Source: Ohtaekwangia koreensis
Lineage (GTDB): Bacteria; Bacteroidota; Bacteroidia; Cytophagales; Cyclobacteriaceae
DNA length: 64,000 nucleotides
Direction of reading: 5' to 3'
Assembly: GCF_900167975.1 (NCBI RefSeq)
Contig: NZ_FUZU01000002.1
Location: forward strand, 937,501 to 1,001,500
The translations under genes were made by a program, and so were the position numbers. Positions 35,710-45,551 of the stretch are shown piece by piece; within the stretch, counting starts at the first letter, position 1; each line of letters begins with the position of its first letter. The notes beneath the pieces were generated by a model, which saw nothing but the letters and a program-made list of their open reading frames with translations, ran no database searches and was not told the DNA's origin.

Positions 35710-37023
35710 TCAATCCGCAATGCTTCCGGTCAAATCAAACTCCGTTGCTGACTTGATCTTTACAGTAACGAAATCGCCTACGCGCAAATAATTTTCAGGG
35801 CTATGGATAATCACTTCGTTATCAACTTCGGGAGAATCAAATTCTGTGCGGCCTATAAATTCGCCACCCTCTTTGCGATCAACCAATACCTTGTAAATCT
35901 TTCCGATCTTCTGTTGATTGAGTTCAAGGGAGATGCCTTGCTGAAGTTCCATGATCTCGTCAACACGCTGTTGTTTTACATCATCGGCAACATCATCCGG
36001 CATAGAATGAGAGTGTGTATTTTCTTCGTGTGAGTAACCGAAAACTCCGAGACGATCGAAACGTGACTTTTCTATAAAGTTTAAAAGATCATGATAGTCA
36101 GCTTCGGTTTCTCCCGGGTGGCCAGCAATCATCGTTGTACGAATTGCTATACCCGGAACTTTCTCGCGAATGGTCTGCAACAATTGTTCAGTTTTTTCAC
36201 GTGTTATACCTCTGCGCATAAGTTGCAGCATACGTGTTGATCCGTGTTGAAGAGGTATATCAATATACTTACAGATGTTTGAGCGCTCGGCCATTACCTG
36301 AAGAGCATCCATGGGGAATCCCGCAGGGAATGCATAATGTAGTCTAATCCAATCTATACCTTCAACATCGGAAAGTCGTTGGAGAAGCTCGGCCAGATTT
36401 CTCTTTTTATAAAGATCTAAACCGTAATAAGTAGAATCCTGCGCGATGAGAAGTAATTCTTTTACACCATTCTTTGCTAGGTTTTTAGCTTCCAGCACCA
36501 GCTCTTCCATGGGTCTGGAAATATGGCCACCACGCATCAACGGAATAGCACAGAAGGAACAAGGACGATCGCATCCTTCCGAAATTTTCAGATACGCATA
36601 ATGACTGGGATTGGTAAGAATCCGTTCGCCCACTAATTCGTGTTTGTAGTCAGCTTTAAAAACTTTCAGAATGCGCGACAGATCGCGTGTGCCGAACCAT
36701 GCATCGACATCTGGAATTTCTTTTTCAAGATCATCTTTATAGCGTTGCGAAAGGCAACCTGTAACATAGACTTTATCAACAATGCCTTCTTCCTTGGCAT
36801 CTACATAGCGTAAAATAGTGTCGATAGATTCCTGTTTGGCGTTATCGATAAACCCGCAGGTATTTATAACCACAACGCTGGCATCGTCTTCTTTTGATTC
36901 GTGGACCGCCTCAATTCCATTTCCACGCAGTTGAGTCAATAGTACTTCTGAGTCCACCAGGTTTTTGGAGCAGCCCAGTGTTACAATATTGACCTTTGTT
37001 TTCTTGTTACCCTTTGTCTTCAT
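35710..37023 (-). CDS. rimO: Ribosomal protein S12 methylthiotransferase RimO
   Basis: 437 residues. UPF0004 domain with TLGCSKNLVDSEVL and NTCGFIDNAKQES (Cys ligands), radical-SAM motif EGCDRPCSFCAIPLMRGGH, and a C-terminal TRAM domain ending in VKIKSATEFDLTGSI. The spacing and VINTCGFID separate it from MiaB. It methylthiolates Asp in ribosomal protein S12 using two [4Fe-4S] clusters. Confidence 0.95.
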   Translation of the reverse strand: MKTKGNKKTKVNIVTLGCSKNLVDSEVLLTQLRGNGIEAVHESKEDDASVVVINTCGFIDNAKQESIDTILRYVDAKEEGIVDKVYVTGCLSQRYKDDLEKEIPDVDAWFGTRDLSRILKVFKADYKHELVGERILTNPSHYAYLKISEGCDRPCSFCAIPLMRGGHISRPMEELVLEAKNLAKNGVKELLLIAQDSTYYGLDLYKKRNLAELLQRLSDVEGIDWIRLHYAFPAGFPMDALQVMAERSNICKYIDIPLQHGSTRMLQLMRRGITREKTEQLLQTIREKVPGIAIRTTMIAGHPGETEADYHDLLNFIEKSRFDRLGVFGYSHEENTHSHSMPDDVADDVKQQRVDEIMELQQGISLELNQQKIGKIYKVLVDRKEGGEFIGRTEFDSPEVDNEVIIHSPENYLRVGDFVTVKIKSATEFDLTGSIAD

Positions 37024-37226
37024 TTAAATTATATCACCACTTGCGTTTTCAAACAACAATCAGGTTTCAATAATTCAAAAGGAGAAATATCCGAAAGAAT
37101 GATTTTGACCTTGATTTCGATGTTTGCTACGTTGGGGTTTCTGTTATGAATGCAAAAGTACTAAAAATAAATGGGCACAGAATTTGGGCTTTGGGGCGTT
37201 AAACTATCTTTACGACCGCAAAAACT

Positions 37227-38486
37227 ATGAGAAAAACGAGCTGGTTCATCGCTTTCATTATTCTGGCTGCCTCGTGCCTGGACGATCCGGATTGCTTTCA
37301 ACTCAATAATAATTTTTTAGGCATCTCTTTTCATGTGATGGGCTCTACGGTTGCCGATACCCTGAAGGCAACGGAAATATCATTCTCGGGTACCAGCGCA
37401 ATCACCGCTGACACTGCCACCAGCATTTCATTGCCACTGAATTATACAGCAACAGGTACAGATATTTTCTTTACCAGAAGTGATGGCAGCAAGGATACAC
37501 TGAAGTTAAGTTACAGCACAAAAATACAATACGTTTCAGATGACTGTGGTTCACGCTATATCTTGTCGGACCTCAATGTAGCAAGCCATTCATTTGATTC
37601 CATCAGGCTTGTAAACACTACGCCTACAAAAAGCGGAGGAACTAATATTGCTATATATCGCTGCCCGAAGGTTGGCATGGTTGGACTCACCCTGCAGCAA
37701 CTCTATATAACAGGAACGGCTACTCAGTCGGCCACTACACGCAGTACTATATTCAATAGCGTAACAGCTGATTTCAGTGGTGAAAATTTTTATGTAGATC
37801 AAACAGCATCCACACTATATCTTCCGGTTAATCTTACCCAGGAATTCTCCACCTATACCTTTGATTTTGCAGATGATTTTGGATTAGCAGATTCGGTCAG
37901 AAAGCTAAGGTTGACCTATAGGATCTTTGAAGTAGAACGTTACAAGCAGTGTGGCAACCAAAAATTTATAGATAGCTTAAAAATAGATTTTGCAAATGCA
38001 GCTACGACTTTTGATACTGCATCTATAGCATTGGATAGTGATGATGATCGGCTCGAAGCATTGCAGGATCCTGCAGTGGTTAATGTTAAATTGATGCGGT
38101 GCCCCGAAACAAATCTCACGCAGGTTGTTTTCAGAAGACCGGGCACTACGACAGCAACGGCTGTACATATTAAAAGTATCACTACAAATTATTCTTCTGA
38201 TATTTACTATGCAGGCGATACAACCAGTACAGTGAAGCTTCCACTGAATCCTAGCGCAAGCGTGAACAGCACTCAGTTTATTGTTACTTATACGGAAGCC
38301 GATCGGGCCGCTGATACTATATCTGTGAGTTATACTACTACTTTAGATACGCTATTTCCCGGTTGTGGTCCACAAGTGATATATTCTGATCTGGTAAATT
38401 TATTGGAAGGTGGAGACACCGATGTACTCATAACGAATGATGTTAAATTTCCAGCCGTTACAAACATTGCAGTTGAAGTCAATTAA
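37227..38486 (+). CDS. DUF6452-type lipoprotein with three repeated domains
   Basis: 419 residues with lipoprotein signal AFIILAASC and the DUF6452-like start CLDDPDCFQLNNN. The body seems to be three copies of one beta domain (about 35-145, 155-285 and 290-405), each with a L-P-L or L-P-V block (ISLPLNYTATG, LYLPVNLTQEF, VKLPLNPSASV), a Y-x-x-x-x-x-x-x-x-x-C-G cluster (SDDCGSRYILSDL, KQCGNQKFIDSL, PGCGPQVIYSDL) and a closing strand. Family members usually have one. It overlaps the next gene, also an envelope protein. Function unknown. Confidence 0.75.
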   Translation: MRKTSWFIAFIILAASCLDDPDCFQLNNNFLGISFHVMGSTVADTLKATEISFSGTSAITADTATSISLPLNYTATGTDIFFTRSDGSKDTLKLSYSTKIQYVSDDCGSRYILSDLNVASHSFDSIRLVNTTPTKSGGTNIAIYRCPKVGMVGLTLQQLYITGTATQSATTRSTIFNSVTADFSGENFYVDQTASTLYLPVNLTQEFSTYTFDFADDFGLADSVRKLRLTYRIFEVERYKQCGNQKFIDSLKIDFANAATTFDTASIALDSDDDRLEALQDPAVVNVKLMRCPETNLTQVVFRRPGTTTATAVHIKSITTNYSSDIYYAGDTTSTVKLPLNPSASVNSTQFIVTYTEADRAADTISVSYTTTLDTLFPGCGPQVIYSDLVNLLEGGDTDVLITNDVKFPAVTNIAVEVN

Positions 38487-39174
38487 CATATTGCTCCTGG
38501 TTTTCTGCAGCACATTTGTGTTCGCGCAAAACGATTCGTCATCCACGAAGATTGATTCGCTGGAAAAGAAAAGCTATAAACCAACGGGAATTAGGATTGG
38601 TACTGATGCTCTTTCTATCGCACGGAATTTTTACAGTAAGACCTTCAATGGATGGGAGGTAAATGCGGATGTTGACTTCAATCGCTTTTTTCTCGCAGTT
38701 GATTATGGACACTGGGCAAGAACGTATGGTGGTGATAACGGCGATTACGATAATTCAGGGAATTATTTCAGAGCTGGTGTAGATGTTAATTTCCTCACAA
38801 AGGATCCTGAACAAAATATGTTCTTTATAGGAGGACGTTATGGTCAATCCACATTCTCCGAGCACATGAGAATCGTAGGTGTTGAAGATGAAATATGGGG
38901 CTCGCTTGATAAAGAGTTGTATAATACGAATGTAAGGGGTCACTGGTTTGAATTGACGACAGGACTTCGTGTAAAGATGTGGAAGTATATATGGATGGGC
39001 TATACCGCTCGCTTCAAATTCGGATTAAGCACGAACGAAACCGGTGAAATGGTCCCCAGCGATGTGCCTGGCTATGGTCGCACGGATAAAGAATCTACCT
39101 GGGGCTTTAACTACCAAATATTCTTCAGGATACCTGTGAGAAAAACTCCAGTGCCGCCCGCCACTAAAAAATAG
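38473..39174 (+). CDS. DUF6048-like outer-membrane protein
   Basis: About 233 residues. Using TTG at 38473, the protein begins with a clean signal peptide (MKSINILLLVFCSTFVFA, cleavage before QND), overlapping the upstream gene by 14 bp; the longer frame from 38437 would put 12 extra residues before it. The body has alternating beta strands with aromatic ends (GWEVNADVDFNRFFLAVDYG, NYFRAGVDVNFLTK, FFIGGRYGQSTFSEHM, IWMGYTARFKFGLS), consistent with a small beta barrel of the DUF6048 family, which is often paired with DUF6452 genes. Confidence 0.75.
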   Translation: MKSINILLLVFCSTFVFAQNDSSSTKIDSLEKKSYKPTGIRIGTDALSIARNFYSKTFNGWEVNADVDFNRFFLAVDYGHWARTYGGDNGDYDNSGNYFRAGVDVNFLTKDPEQNMFFIGGRYGQSTFSEHMRIVGVEDEIWGSLDKELYNTNVRGHWFELTTGLRVKMWKYIWMGYTARFKFGLSTNETGEMVPSDVPGYGRTDKESTWGFNYQIFFRIPVRKTPVPPATKK

Positions 39175-39179
39175 TGAGA

Positions 39180-40130
39180 TTAGTTTCGCTTAAACAACGA
39201 GTCTACGAACTCGTTCTTGTCGAATATTTGAAGGTCATCTACTTTCTCTCCAACACCTATATATTTTACTGGAATTTTAAACTCATCAGAAATTCCAATA
39301 ACAACGCCACCTTTCGCAGTGCCGTCAAGTTTGGTAATAGCAAGTGCCGTAACTTCTGTAGCCTTGGTAAATTCTCTTGCCTGGATCACAGCATTCTGGC
39401 CGGTGCTTCCATCCAATACCAGGAGTACTTCATGAGGAGCATCTGGTATAACTTTTTGCATGACGCGCTTAATCTTGGTAAGCTCCGCCATCAGGTTGAT
39501 TTTTGTATGAAGTCTTCCTGCAGTATCTATAATAATGACGTCAGCATTCTGATCGACACCAGCTTTTACGGCATCGAAAGCAACGGCTGAAGGATCAGTG
39601 TTCATACCTTTCGCAATAACCGGTACGCCTACACGCTCGCCCCAAAGTTTCAGTTGATCTACTGCTGCTGCACGAAATGTATCGGCTGCACCGAGCAATA
39701 CATTTTTACCTTTCTTTTTGAATTGAGCCGATAGCTTTCCTATCGTAGTTGTCTTGCCGACACCGTTTACGCCCACAACCATAATTACATAGGGCTTTTT
39801 GTCGGCAGGGGTTTCAAATTCCTGAATCTCCTTCGAGTTAGTTTCAGATAAAAGAGATGCCACTTCCTCTTTTAGAATTCTATCGAGTTCGGATGCTCCT
39901 AAGTATTTATCGCGGGCTACACGTTGCTGAATGCGCTCTATAATTTTCAGTGTTGTTTCAACGCCCACATCGGAAGACACCAGAATTTCTTCCAGGTTAT
40001 CTAAAACCTCATCATCTACAGTAGACTTTCCTACAAGAGCTTTTCCGAGTTTACCGAAAAAGTTATCCTTGGATTTCTCCAGTCCTTTGTCGAGTGATTC
40101 TTTTTTATCTTTTGAGAAAAGTCCGAACAT
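39180..40130 (-). CDS. ftsY: Signal recognition particle receptor FtsY
   Basis: 316 residues: helical N domain, then GTPase with VGVNGVGKTTTIGKLSAQF (P-loop), DTFRAAAVDQLKLW, DTAGRLHTKINLM, TKLDGTAKGGVVIGI and the final GVGEKVDDLQIFDKNEFV. The acidic A domain of proteobacterial FtsY is reduced to a short Lys-rich lead. Docks ribosome-SRP complexes at the inner membrane. Same strand and order as DUF4295-rpmG-rpmB upstream, a conserved Bacteroidota cluster, but a terminator intervenes. Confidence 0.96.
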   Translation of the reverse strand: MFGLFSKDKKESLDKGLEKSKDNFFGKLGKALVGKSTVDDEVLDNLEEILVSSDVGVETTLKIIERIQQRVARDKYLGASELDRILKEEVASLLSETNSKEIQEFETPADKKPYVIMVVGVNGVGKTTTIGKLSAQFKKKGKNVLLGAADTFRAAAVDQLKLWGERVGVPVIAKGMNTDPSAVAFDAVKAGVDQNADVIIIDTAGRLHTKINLMAELTKIKRVMQKVIPDAPHEVLLVLDGSTGQNAVIQAREFTKATEVTALAITKLDGTAKGGVVIGISDEFKIPVKYIGVGEKVDDLQIFDKNEFVDSLFKRN

Positions 40131-40324
40131 AAATAGATTCTAAATGACAAGTTTCAAATATCAACAAAATCCAATAACCAAGGCAAACCTCCGATAATAA
40201 GGATTGCTAATACAACCGTTGATCTGATTTAAAAATTCATGCTCCAAACAAGCAAACTATATATTTCATGGGCTCCATTCTTTCGGATCAAACCTCGTTA
40301 AAATACTTGTCGCTCAGTGAAGGC

Positions 40325-40351
40325 AAAAAAAAAGTCCCTCATAAGGGACTT
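40325..40351 (-). terminator. Terminator after the rpmB-rpmG-DUF4295 unit
   Basis: Perfect 8-bp stem AAGTCCCT / AGGGACTT with a 4-nt loop; on the minus strand it runs straight into about nine T. 21 bp after the DUF4295 stop. The rest of 40131-40324 shows nothing clear. Confidence 0.9.
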
Positions 40352-40371
40352 CTGTTTCTTATATAACCAGC

Positions 40372-40527
40372 TTATTTTTTAGCGAGTGTTTCTTTCACTA
40401 AATCAGCTGGAACGATTTCTTCTCTAAAGGTGTAAGCACCCGTCTTTTCAGACTTCACAGCACGGATCACTTTTGCAAAGCTCTTTCCGTCAGTTTTCTT
40501 CAGGGTCGCGACTACTTTCTTTGCCAT
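40372..40527 (-). CDS. DUF4295 small ribosome-cluster protein
   Basis: 51 residues, start ATG 40527, beginning MAKKVVATLKKTDGKSFAKV and ending VPADLVKETLAKK. This is DUF4295, found only in Bacteroidota directly after rpmG. As I recall, structural work on a Flavobacterium ribosome named an extra large-subunit protein (bL38) encoded at this kind of place; I am not certain it is this family. It starts 3 bp after the rpmG stop and is followed by a strong terminator. Confidence 0.88.
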   Translation of the reverse strand: MAKKVVATLKKTDGKSFAKVIRAVKSEKTGAYTFREEIVPADLVKETLAKK

Positions 40528-40530
40528 GGG

Positions 40531-40713
40531 TTATTTAATTTCTTTGTGAACAGTTACTTTTTTCAAGATAGAATTGTACTTCTTCAGTTCCAATCTTTCT
40601 GTTGTGTTTTTACGATTCTTGGTGGTGATGTAACGGCTCATACCTGGCTGGCCGCTGGTTTTATGCTCTGTGCATTCTAAGATCACCTGAATCCTGTTGC
40701 CTCTCTTTGCCAT
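40531..40713 (-). CDS. rpmG: 50S ribosomal protein L33
   Basis: 60 residues: [38 protein letters not shown] and [15 protein letters not shown] are the L33 core. It has a single Cys and so is the Zn-free (C-minus) form. Lies between rpmB and DUF4295. Confidence 0.95.
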   Translation of the reverse strand: MAKRGNRIQVILECTEHKTSGQPGMSRYITTKNRKNTTERLELKKYNSILKKVTVHKEIK

Positions 40714-40789
40714 TTTCTTTTACGTTATTTGTTGATCGCCTTTGGTTATACGGATAATTTTATAACTCATCAACGATTGACATGTAATA

Positions 40790-41029
40790 CTATAATACCA
40801 GAAATCCGTTAGCTCTGGCCTCTTTCAATACCGCGGTAATACCATTCTTATTGATGGTCTTAATTGCCTTGGTAGACAATTTCAACGTAATCCACTTATC
40901 CTCTTCAGGAATGTAGAAGCGTTTCTTTTGAAGATTTGGTAAAAATCTACGTTTCGTCTTGTTGTTAGCATGCGATACGTTGTTACCAACCTGAGGTCTT
41001 TTTCCTGTTATTTCACAAACTCGTGCCAT
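40790..41029 (-). CDS. rpmB: 50S ribosomal protein L28
   Basis: 79 residues from ATG 41029 ([20 protein letters not shown], then [18 protein letters not shown] and a C-terminal [15 protein letters not shown]). The frame extends 27 codons further upstream, but that part has no L28 similarity. First gene of the L28-L33-DUF4295 unit. Confidence 0.95.
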   Translation of the reverse strand: MARVCEITGKRPQVGNNVSHANNKTKRRFLPNLQKKRFYIPEEDKWITLKLSTKAIKTINKNGITAVLKEARANGFLVL

Positions 41030-41128
41030 AATGAGCTCAATTTTAGCCCCTTCTAAAAAGGGATTGCAAATATCGGAAAAACCTTCCCAATAATCCAAAA
41101 CCAATTTCAAATAATCCTAAGTCTTTTC

Positions 41129-41779
41129 TTAAAAAAGCCTGGAAATCAATGTTTCCGGGTCAAGATTTTCAAAATCGGTAATTAAAAGGTCGGTTTGATG
41201 GAGCTCTTCCGGAGTGTGCGTGGTTGTTATTCCCACCACTTTACATCCCGCGGCCTTGCCTGCAGCGACTCCCGAAAGTGAATCTTCAAACACGATGCAG
41301 TTTTCTGGTTTAAAGCCTAACGCTGCCGCAGACTTCAGGTAAATCTCCGGATCAGGTTTCCCTTTGCTCACAAACGAATCATCGAGAATGGTCGGAAAGA
41401 AGCGTTCAGTATGGGTTTTAGATAGCGAGAAATCTACGTTAGCGCGTGGCGCAGACGTTGCAACGGCTCTTGGAATTCCTGCCTTCTCTGTTTTCTCGAG
41501 GAAGCCGATCAATCCTTTTACCGGTACGATGTCTTTATCATATAACTTCCGATAGAGCGCTTCCTTCTCTTCTGTATATTGACGGATTTTTTCATCTCCT
41601 ATATTTCCGAAAATGTTAAGGATCCAATCGCGGTTTGTGCGGCCATAGATCTTCTCGCGGAGTTCTTCCTCGCTCAGATCATGTCCATGCTCTTTACAGA
41701 ACTGAACCAAAGCAATCTTGTGATATGGATTGCTGTCAACGATCACTCCATCCATATCAAAAAGAAAAGCATATTTCAT
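41129..41779 (-). CDS. HAD-superfamily phosphatase, beta-phosphoglucomutase-like
   Basis: 216 residues from ATG 41779. HAD motifs: I, FLFDMDGVIVDS (nucleophile and acid Asp); II, AVATSAPRANVD; III, SKGKPDPEIYLKSA; IV, IVFEDSLSGVAAGKAAGCK. The helical cap lies between motifs I and II (KEHGHDLSEEELREKIYGRT). This is subfamily IA, close to beta-phosphoglucomutases and sugar-phosphate phosphatases; the substrate cannot be assigned. A frame to 41803 exists but starts with unlikely residues. Confidence 0.88.
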   Translation of the reverse strand: MKYAFLFDMDGVIVDSNPYHKIALVQFCKEHGHDLSEEELREKIYGRTNRDWILNIFGNIGDEKIRQYTEEKEALYRKLYDKDIVPVKGLIGFLEKTEKAGIPRAVATSAPRANVDFSLSKTHTERFFPTILDDSFVSKGKPDPEIYLKSAAALGFKPENCIVFEDSLSGVAAGKAAGCKVVGITTTHTPEELHQTDLLITDFENLDPETLISRLF

Positions 41780-41901
41780 AAATTCGTATTTATAGTGACA
41801 CATTCGTATTGATGAATAACAGAATTCACTTCTCTTATTCTACAATACTTAAATAAGTAATTACAATTGCTTGCGGGCGCAAAGATGGAGGAATACGCGA
41901 A

Positions 41902-44112
41902 TTAATGAACTACAATTTTTTTCGCGAACGATTGATTATCCCATACGAAACGAACAATATATAATCCTGCAGAAAGCCTGACATCGTTTAATTGATTTGA
42001 TTGGTTTGGTTGGACCAGGATTGGCTCGCTGATGATCTGCCCGGTGCTGGAAAAAATCTGCATGGAAACAGGCCGATCTGATTGTACACTCAAACTGCCT
42101 CCTTTAAGTACCGGGTTAGGATATATAGTAACGACAGGCTTCGCGGGAAGTTCAACACTGTTATCGTGTTTTAAAACTGTTAGCCCACCCGTTACATTTC
42201 CGGTAACAATAGCGGGCTGCGTAGTTCCAAACAGATTGACAATCGCTGGCCAGATTCTTCCGCCCAGGTTGCGTGTTTGGTAGGTTTCTGATAGTGGATT
42301 CCATACTATATTATTAACGGCGGCATCTGCATTCGCAGCTTGCCTGAAATTTTCCAGAATACGAAGTTCCCCTGTCTGATCACCAATCGCCAGGTCGTTT
42401 GTGCCGTTTCCATTCAGATCACCTGTAGCAAATGAAAGATTTTGCCGGAGTACGCTGGAGCCAATACCAAGATAGGTTTCACTTGTAAGAGTATAGCTTG
42501 GTGCATTGTTATTTCCTGAGTTTTTCCAGTAATATATAGCACCATTACTTCTTCCGTGAAGCAAATCTTTCTTGCCATCGAGATCGATATCGATCACTAG
42601 AATATTTTCGGTGGAGGCAAGCTCTGTAGTTATAGCTGGATTAATATCAATGGTTTGGATATCACCGATGGAAAAACTTAAACCGGCAGCTGCTTTGTTT
42701 GGAATATAGTTTAGTCGTGTAATACCATCAAAGAAACCTGTGGCTGTGAATACAAGATCTTGTTTGCCATCACCTGATATATCTGTAAACTGGATTTTGA
42801 GATTGTATAGGGCAAGCGTTGTGAAGTTCAGGTAATTGTCTTCGACCAACTTGAAACTGGGGGATGATTGACTTCCTGTATTCTCATATACCTTTATTGT
42901 AGCAGCAGTTACCTCTGATGTATTCTGGCTCACGAAGAGATCATAATCACCATCGACATCGAAGTCTGCGAAAGCAGGCACAGCATTGTCGCCCACATCG
43001 ATCATTCTATCCTGAAGAAAATTAGCGGTGCTATAGGTGAAGACTGGTTTATCATTTGTACCCGAATTCTTATATACCCAGTTGGACATTGCCAGGTTTG
43101 TACTCAAACTTGTTTTCGTAAATATATTCGGAGTGATGATCAAATCCTTCAGACCATCAAAGTCTACATCTTCATAGTACGGTGCGGGGTAAAGAAAATT
43201 ACTCGCATTGGTTGCAGGGAAACTTTCATCAGAGTTAACAACAGGATTTAATAGATCTCCTTTATTCTCTAAGAATGAAAGTCGTGTGCAGGTAGCTTCT
43301 GATAACAGCACATCCAATTGTCCATCTTGTGTAACATCGAGCATCAATAAACTTTTTCCTCCTGCATGTTCGACTCTTCCTCCTGTGGGACAAGCCTCAC
43401 TATTAAAAGCAAAATTTCCACAGCTACATTCTGTTAAGCCTCCCCATTGCATCGTAATTCTTTCAAAGTCGAGTGAATCACAGTTATTGTTGTTGCGTTC
43501 GAGGCCGTAGTTCTTGTGATATTCTATCGTGCCATTTCCGGCAAAGCGTACTGTAAAAATGTCCAGATCGCCATCACCGTCTGCATCTGTAATGGTAGGA
43601 AGGTCATCATACTGAAGTTGCAGGTTTATCTTTTCTTCTGAAAATCCTTTTGTAAGCAGCACATCACTTTTATTTCCGTCATCATAGAATAAATGATGCT
43701 TCCATGTTAATGTTTCGCCAGACTGCGTTTCGTTTTTATAAACTTTTATCCCCAGAATATTTCCGGTGAATATATCTTTCCGTCCATCACAATTCAGATC
43801 GCGCAGTAAAATCCAGTTGGCAACATCGTTTGGAAAAAACGGCTCGTACTCAGGAGCATATACATATTGATTATCAAGATTGAGAAATGTAAAGATCTTG
43901 TTGGTCATTCTGTCAAAGAGGACAAGATCTTCCTGATTGTCCTCATTCAAATCCATGGTGTTATACTGTGCAGTATTAAGGCCACCAACCCAGGGCATCG
44001 TTAGGGTTGCTTTATCATTTTCAACCGGAATGCTTTGGTCTAGCACATACGTAAACTGAGCCTGAACGCCAAATGAAATGAAGAGAAGGAAGCAGGATAA
44101 AAGTAATCTCAT
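41902..44112 (-). CDS. Secreted FG-GAP/VCBS-repeat protein with type IX secretion tail
   Basis: 736 residues with a signal peptide (MRLLLSCFLLFISFGVQA). The body carries FG-GAP/VCBS beta-propeller repeats marked by D-x-(N/D)-x-D-G-x-x-D-(L/I) calcium-type loops: DLNEDNQEDLVLFD, DLNCDGRKDIFTG, DADGDGDLDIFTV, DVDFDGLKDLIIT, DVDGDYDLFVS, DIDLDGKKDLLHG, DLNGNGTNDLAIG. The last 75 residues form a T9SS type A sorting domain (VVTIYPNPVLKGGSLSV, LSAGLYIVRF, KKIVVH). Hence exported through the outer membrane and probably surface-anchored. Ligand unknown. Confidence 0.9.
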   Translation of the reverse strand: MRLLLSCFLLFISFGVQAQFTYVLDQSIPVENDKATLTMPWVGGLNTAQYNTMDLNEDNQEDLVLFDRMTNKIFTFLNLDNQYVYAPEYEPFFPNDVANWILLRDLNCDGRKDIFTGNILGIKVYKNETQSGETLTWKHHLFYDDGNKSDVLLTKGFSEEKINLQLQYDDLPTITDADGDGDLDIFTVRFAGNGTIEYHKNYGLERNNNNCDSLDFERITMQWGGLTECSCGNFAFNSEACPTGGRVEHAGGKSLLMLDVTQDGQLDVLLSEATCTRLSFLENKGDLLNPVVNSDESFPATNASNFLYPAPYYEDVDFDGLKDLIITPNIFTKTSLSTNLAMSNWVYKNSGTNDKPVFTYSTANFLQDRMIDVGDNAVPAFADFDVDGDYDLFVSQNTSEVTAATIKVYENTGSQSSPSFKLVEDNYLNFTTLALYNLKIQFTDISGDGKQDLVFTATGFFDGITRLNYIPNKAAAGLSFSIGDIQTIDINPAITTELASTENILVIDIDLDGKKDLLHGRSNGAIYYWKNSGNNNAPSYTLTSETYLGIGSSVLRQNLSFATGDLNGNGTNDLAIGDQTGELRILENFRQAANADAAVNNIVWNPLSETYQTRNLGGRIWPAIVNLFGTTQPAIVTGNVTGGLTVLKHDNSVELPAKPVVTIYPNPVLKGGSLSVQSDRPVSMQIFSSTGQIISEPILVQPNQSNQLNDVRLSAGLYIVRFVWDNQSFAKKIVVH

Positions 44113-44238
44113 GAAATAATTTTTCTATCTACTATAACGTAGTGGTCAGCGAGGCTGTTATCTTGCCACCAAGATACTTTTTCCCGTGCATAATCCCTAT
44201 GAAGAAAATGACGGGTAAATAAATTTAAGAAGTTGATC

Positions 44239-45525
44239 ATGATGAGTATTGCAGATTTGTATTCAAAATTTTTGATATCCGGCAAGGTGTCTACCGATAC
44301 GCGACAGATCACACCGGGTTCTATTTTCTTTGCATTGAAGGGCGATCGTTTTAATGCGAATGAATTTGCTGCACAAGCGCTGGAGAAAGGGGCAAGCTTT
44401 GCTGTAATTGATGACTCGGCATACCGTGTAGACGATCGTTGTATTGTTGTTGAAAATGTATTGGAGACGTTGCAGAAACTGGCGCGTCATCATCGCGATC
44501 AGTTAAAAATACCGGTGGTAGGTTTAACGGGATCGAATGGGAAGACAACGAGTAAAGAACTTGTGAGCGTTGTGTTGAGTAAGAAATACAAAACCTACGC
44601 AACTAAAGGAAATTTGAATAATCATATAGGCGTTCCGCTTACTATACTTTCAATTGATGCATCGTATGAGATGGCGGTAGTTGAGATGGGGGCGAATCAT
44701 TTAGGTGAGATCGCGTTGTTGTGTTCTATCGCCAATCCAACGCACGGTTTTATTACGAATATAGGGAAGGCACACATTGGTACATTTGGCGGATACGAAA
44801 ATATTATCCGGGCGAAATCAGAATTGTTTCAGCACCTGATCGCAACCAACGGAACCGTGTTTATCAATTCGCAAAATCCCATTCTTGCAAATATGGCCAA
44901 ACGATTTGCGAGCCCTATACTATATCCTGCCAAAGGCGATTATTATCATTGTGAATTAATAGGGGCTGATCCATTTGTAAAACTCAAAGCGGAGAATAAT
45001 GAGGAGATTACCACCAACCTGATTGGTACCTATAACTTTGAGAACATGGCGGCAGCATTATGCATTGGAAAATTTTTCAATGTAGAAGGCACCCAGGCAA
45101 ATCAGGCAATCGCTGAATATATACCTTCGAATATGCGTTCGCAGATTGTGAAGAAGGGAACGAACACAATTATACTGGATGCTTACAATGCAAACCCCAG
45201 TTCGATGCAGGCAGCCATTGAGAATATAGCGGCCATGAAGACTGCACGCAAGGTTGTGATTCTGGGTGATATGTTTGAGTTGGAAGAAGAGGCTGAAAAA
45301 GAACATCGAAGTCTTGGAAAGCTGATCCGGGAGAAGGGCTTGAAGGAAGTATATTTCTGTGGCAACCTTATCAAGACGGCCCTGGAGGAGATTCCACAAG
45401 CAAAGCATTTTACAACTAAAGATGCGTTGATGGAACAGTTGAAAAAAGACAATCTCTCGGATGCAACAATTCTTGTAAAAGCATCACGAGGTATAGGGCT
45501 TGAAACTATTGTAGAAGTTTTTTGA
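44239..45525 (+). CDS. murF: UDP-N-acetylmuramoyl-tripeptide--D-alanyl-D-alanine ligase
   Basis: About 428 residues. N-terminal ISGKVSTDTRQITPGSIFFAL, ATP-binding VVGLTGSNGKTTSKELV, MAVVEMGANHLGEIALL, YNFENMAAAL and DAYNANPSSMQAAIENI are the MurF blocks; the last is specific to MurF among Mur ligases. Adds D-Ala-D-Ala to the peptidoglycan precursor in the cytoplasm. It is not in a dcw cluster here. Start at ATG 44239 or 44242; a TTG two codons earlier is unlikely. Confidence 0.95.
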   Translation: MMSIADLYSKFLISGKVSTDTRQITPGSIFFALKGDRFNANEFAAQALEKGASFAVIDDSAYRVDDRCIVVENVLETLQKLARHHRDQLKIPVVGLTGSNGKTTSKELVSVVLSKKYKTYATKGNLNNHIGVPLTILSIDASYEMAVVEMGANHLGEIALLCSIANPTHGFITNIGKAHIGTFGGYENIIRAKSELFQHLIATNGTVFINSQNPILANMAKRFASPILYPAKGDYYHCELIGADPFVKLKAENNEEITTNLIGTYNFENMAAALCIGKFFNVEGTQANQAIAEYIPSNMRSQIVKKGTNTIILDAYNANPSSMQAAIENIAAMKTARKVVILGDMFELEEEAEKEHRSLGKLIREKGLKEVYFCGNLIKTALEEIPQAKHFTTKDALMEQLKKDNLSDATILVKASRGIGLETIVEVF

Positions 45526-45551
45526 TATATAGTAACGTTAAGATCTTGAAT

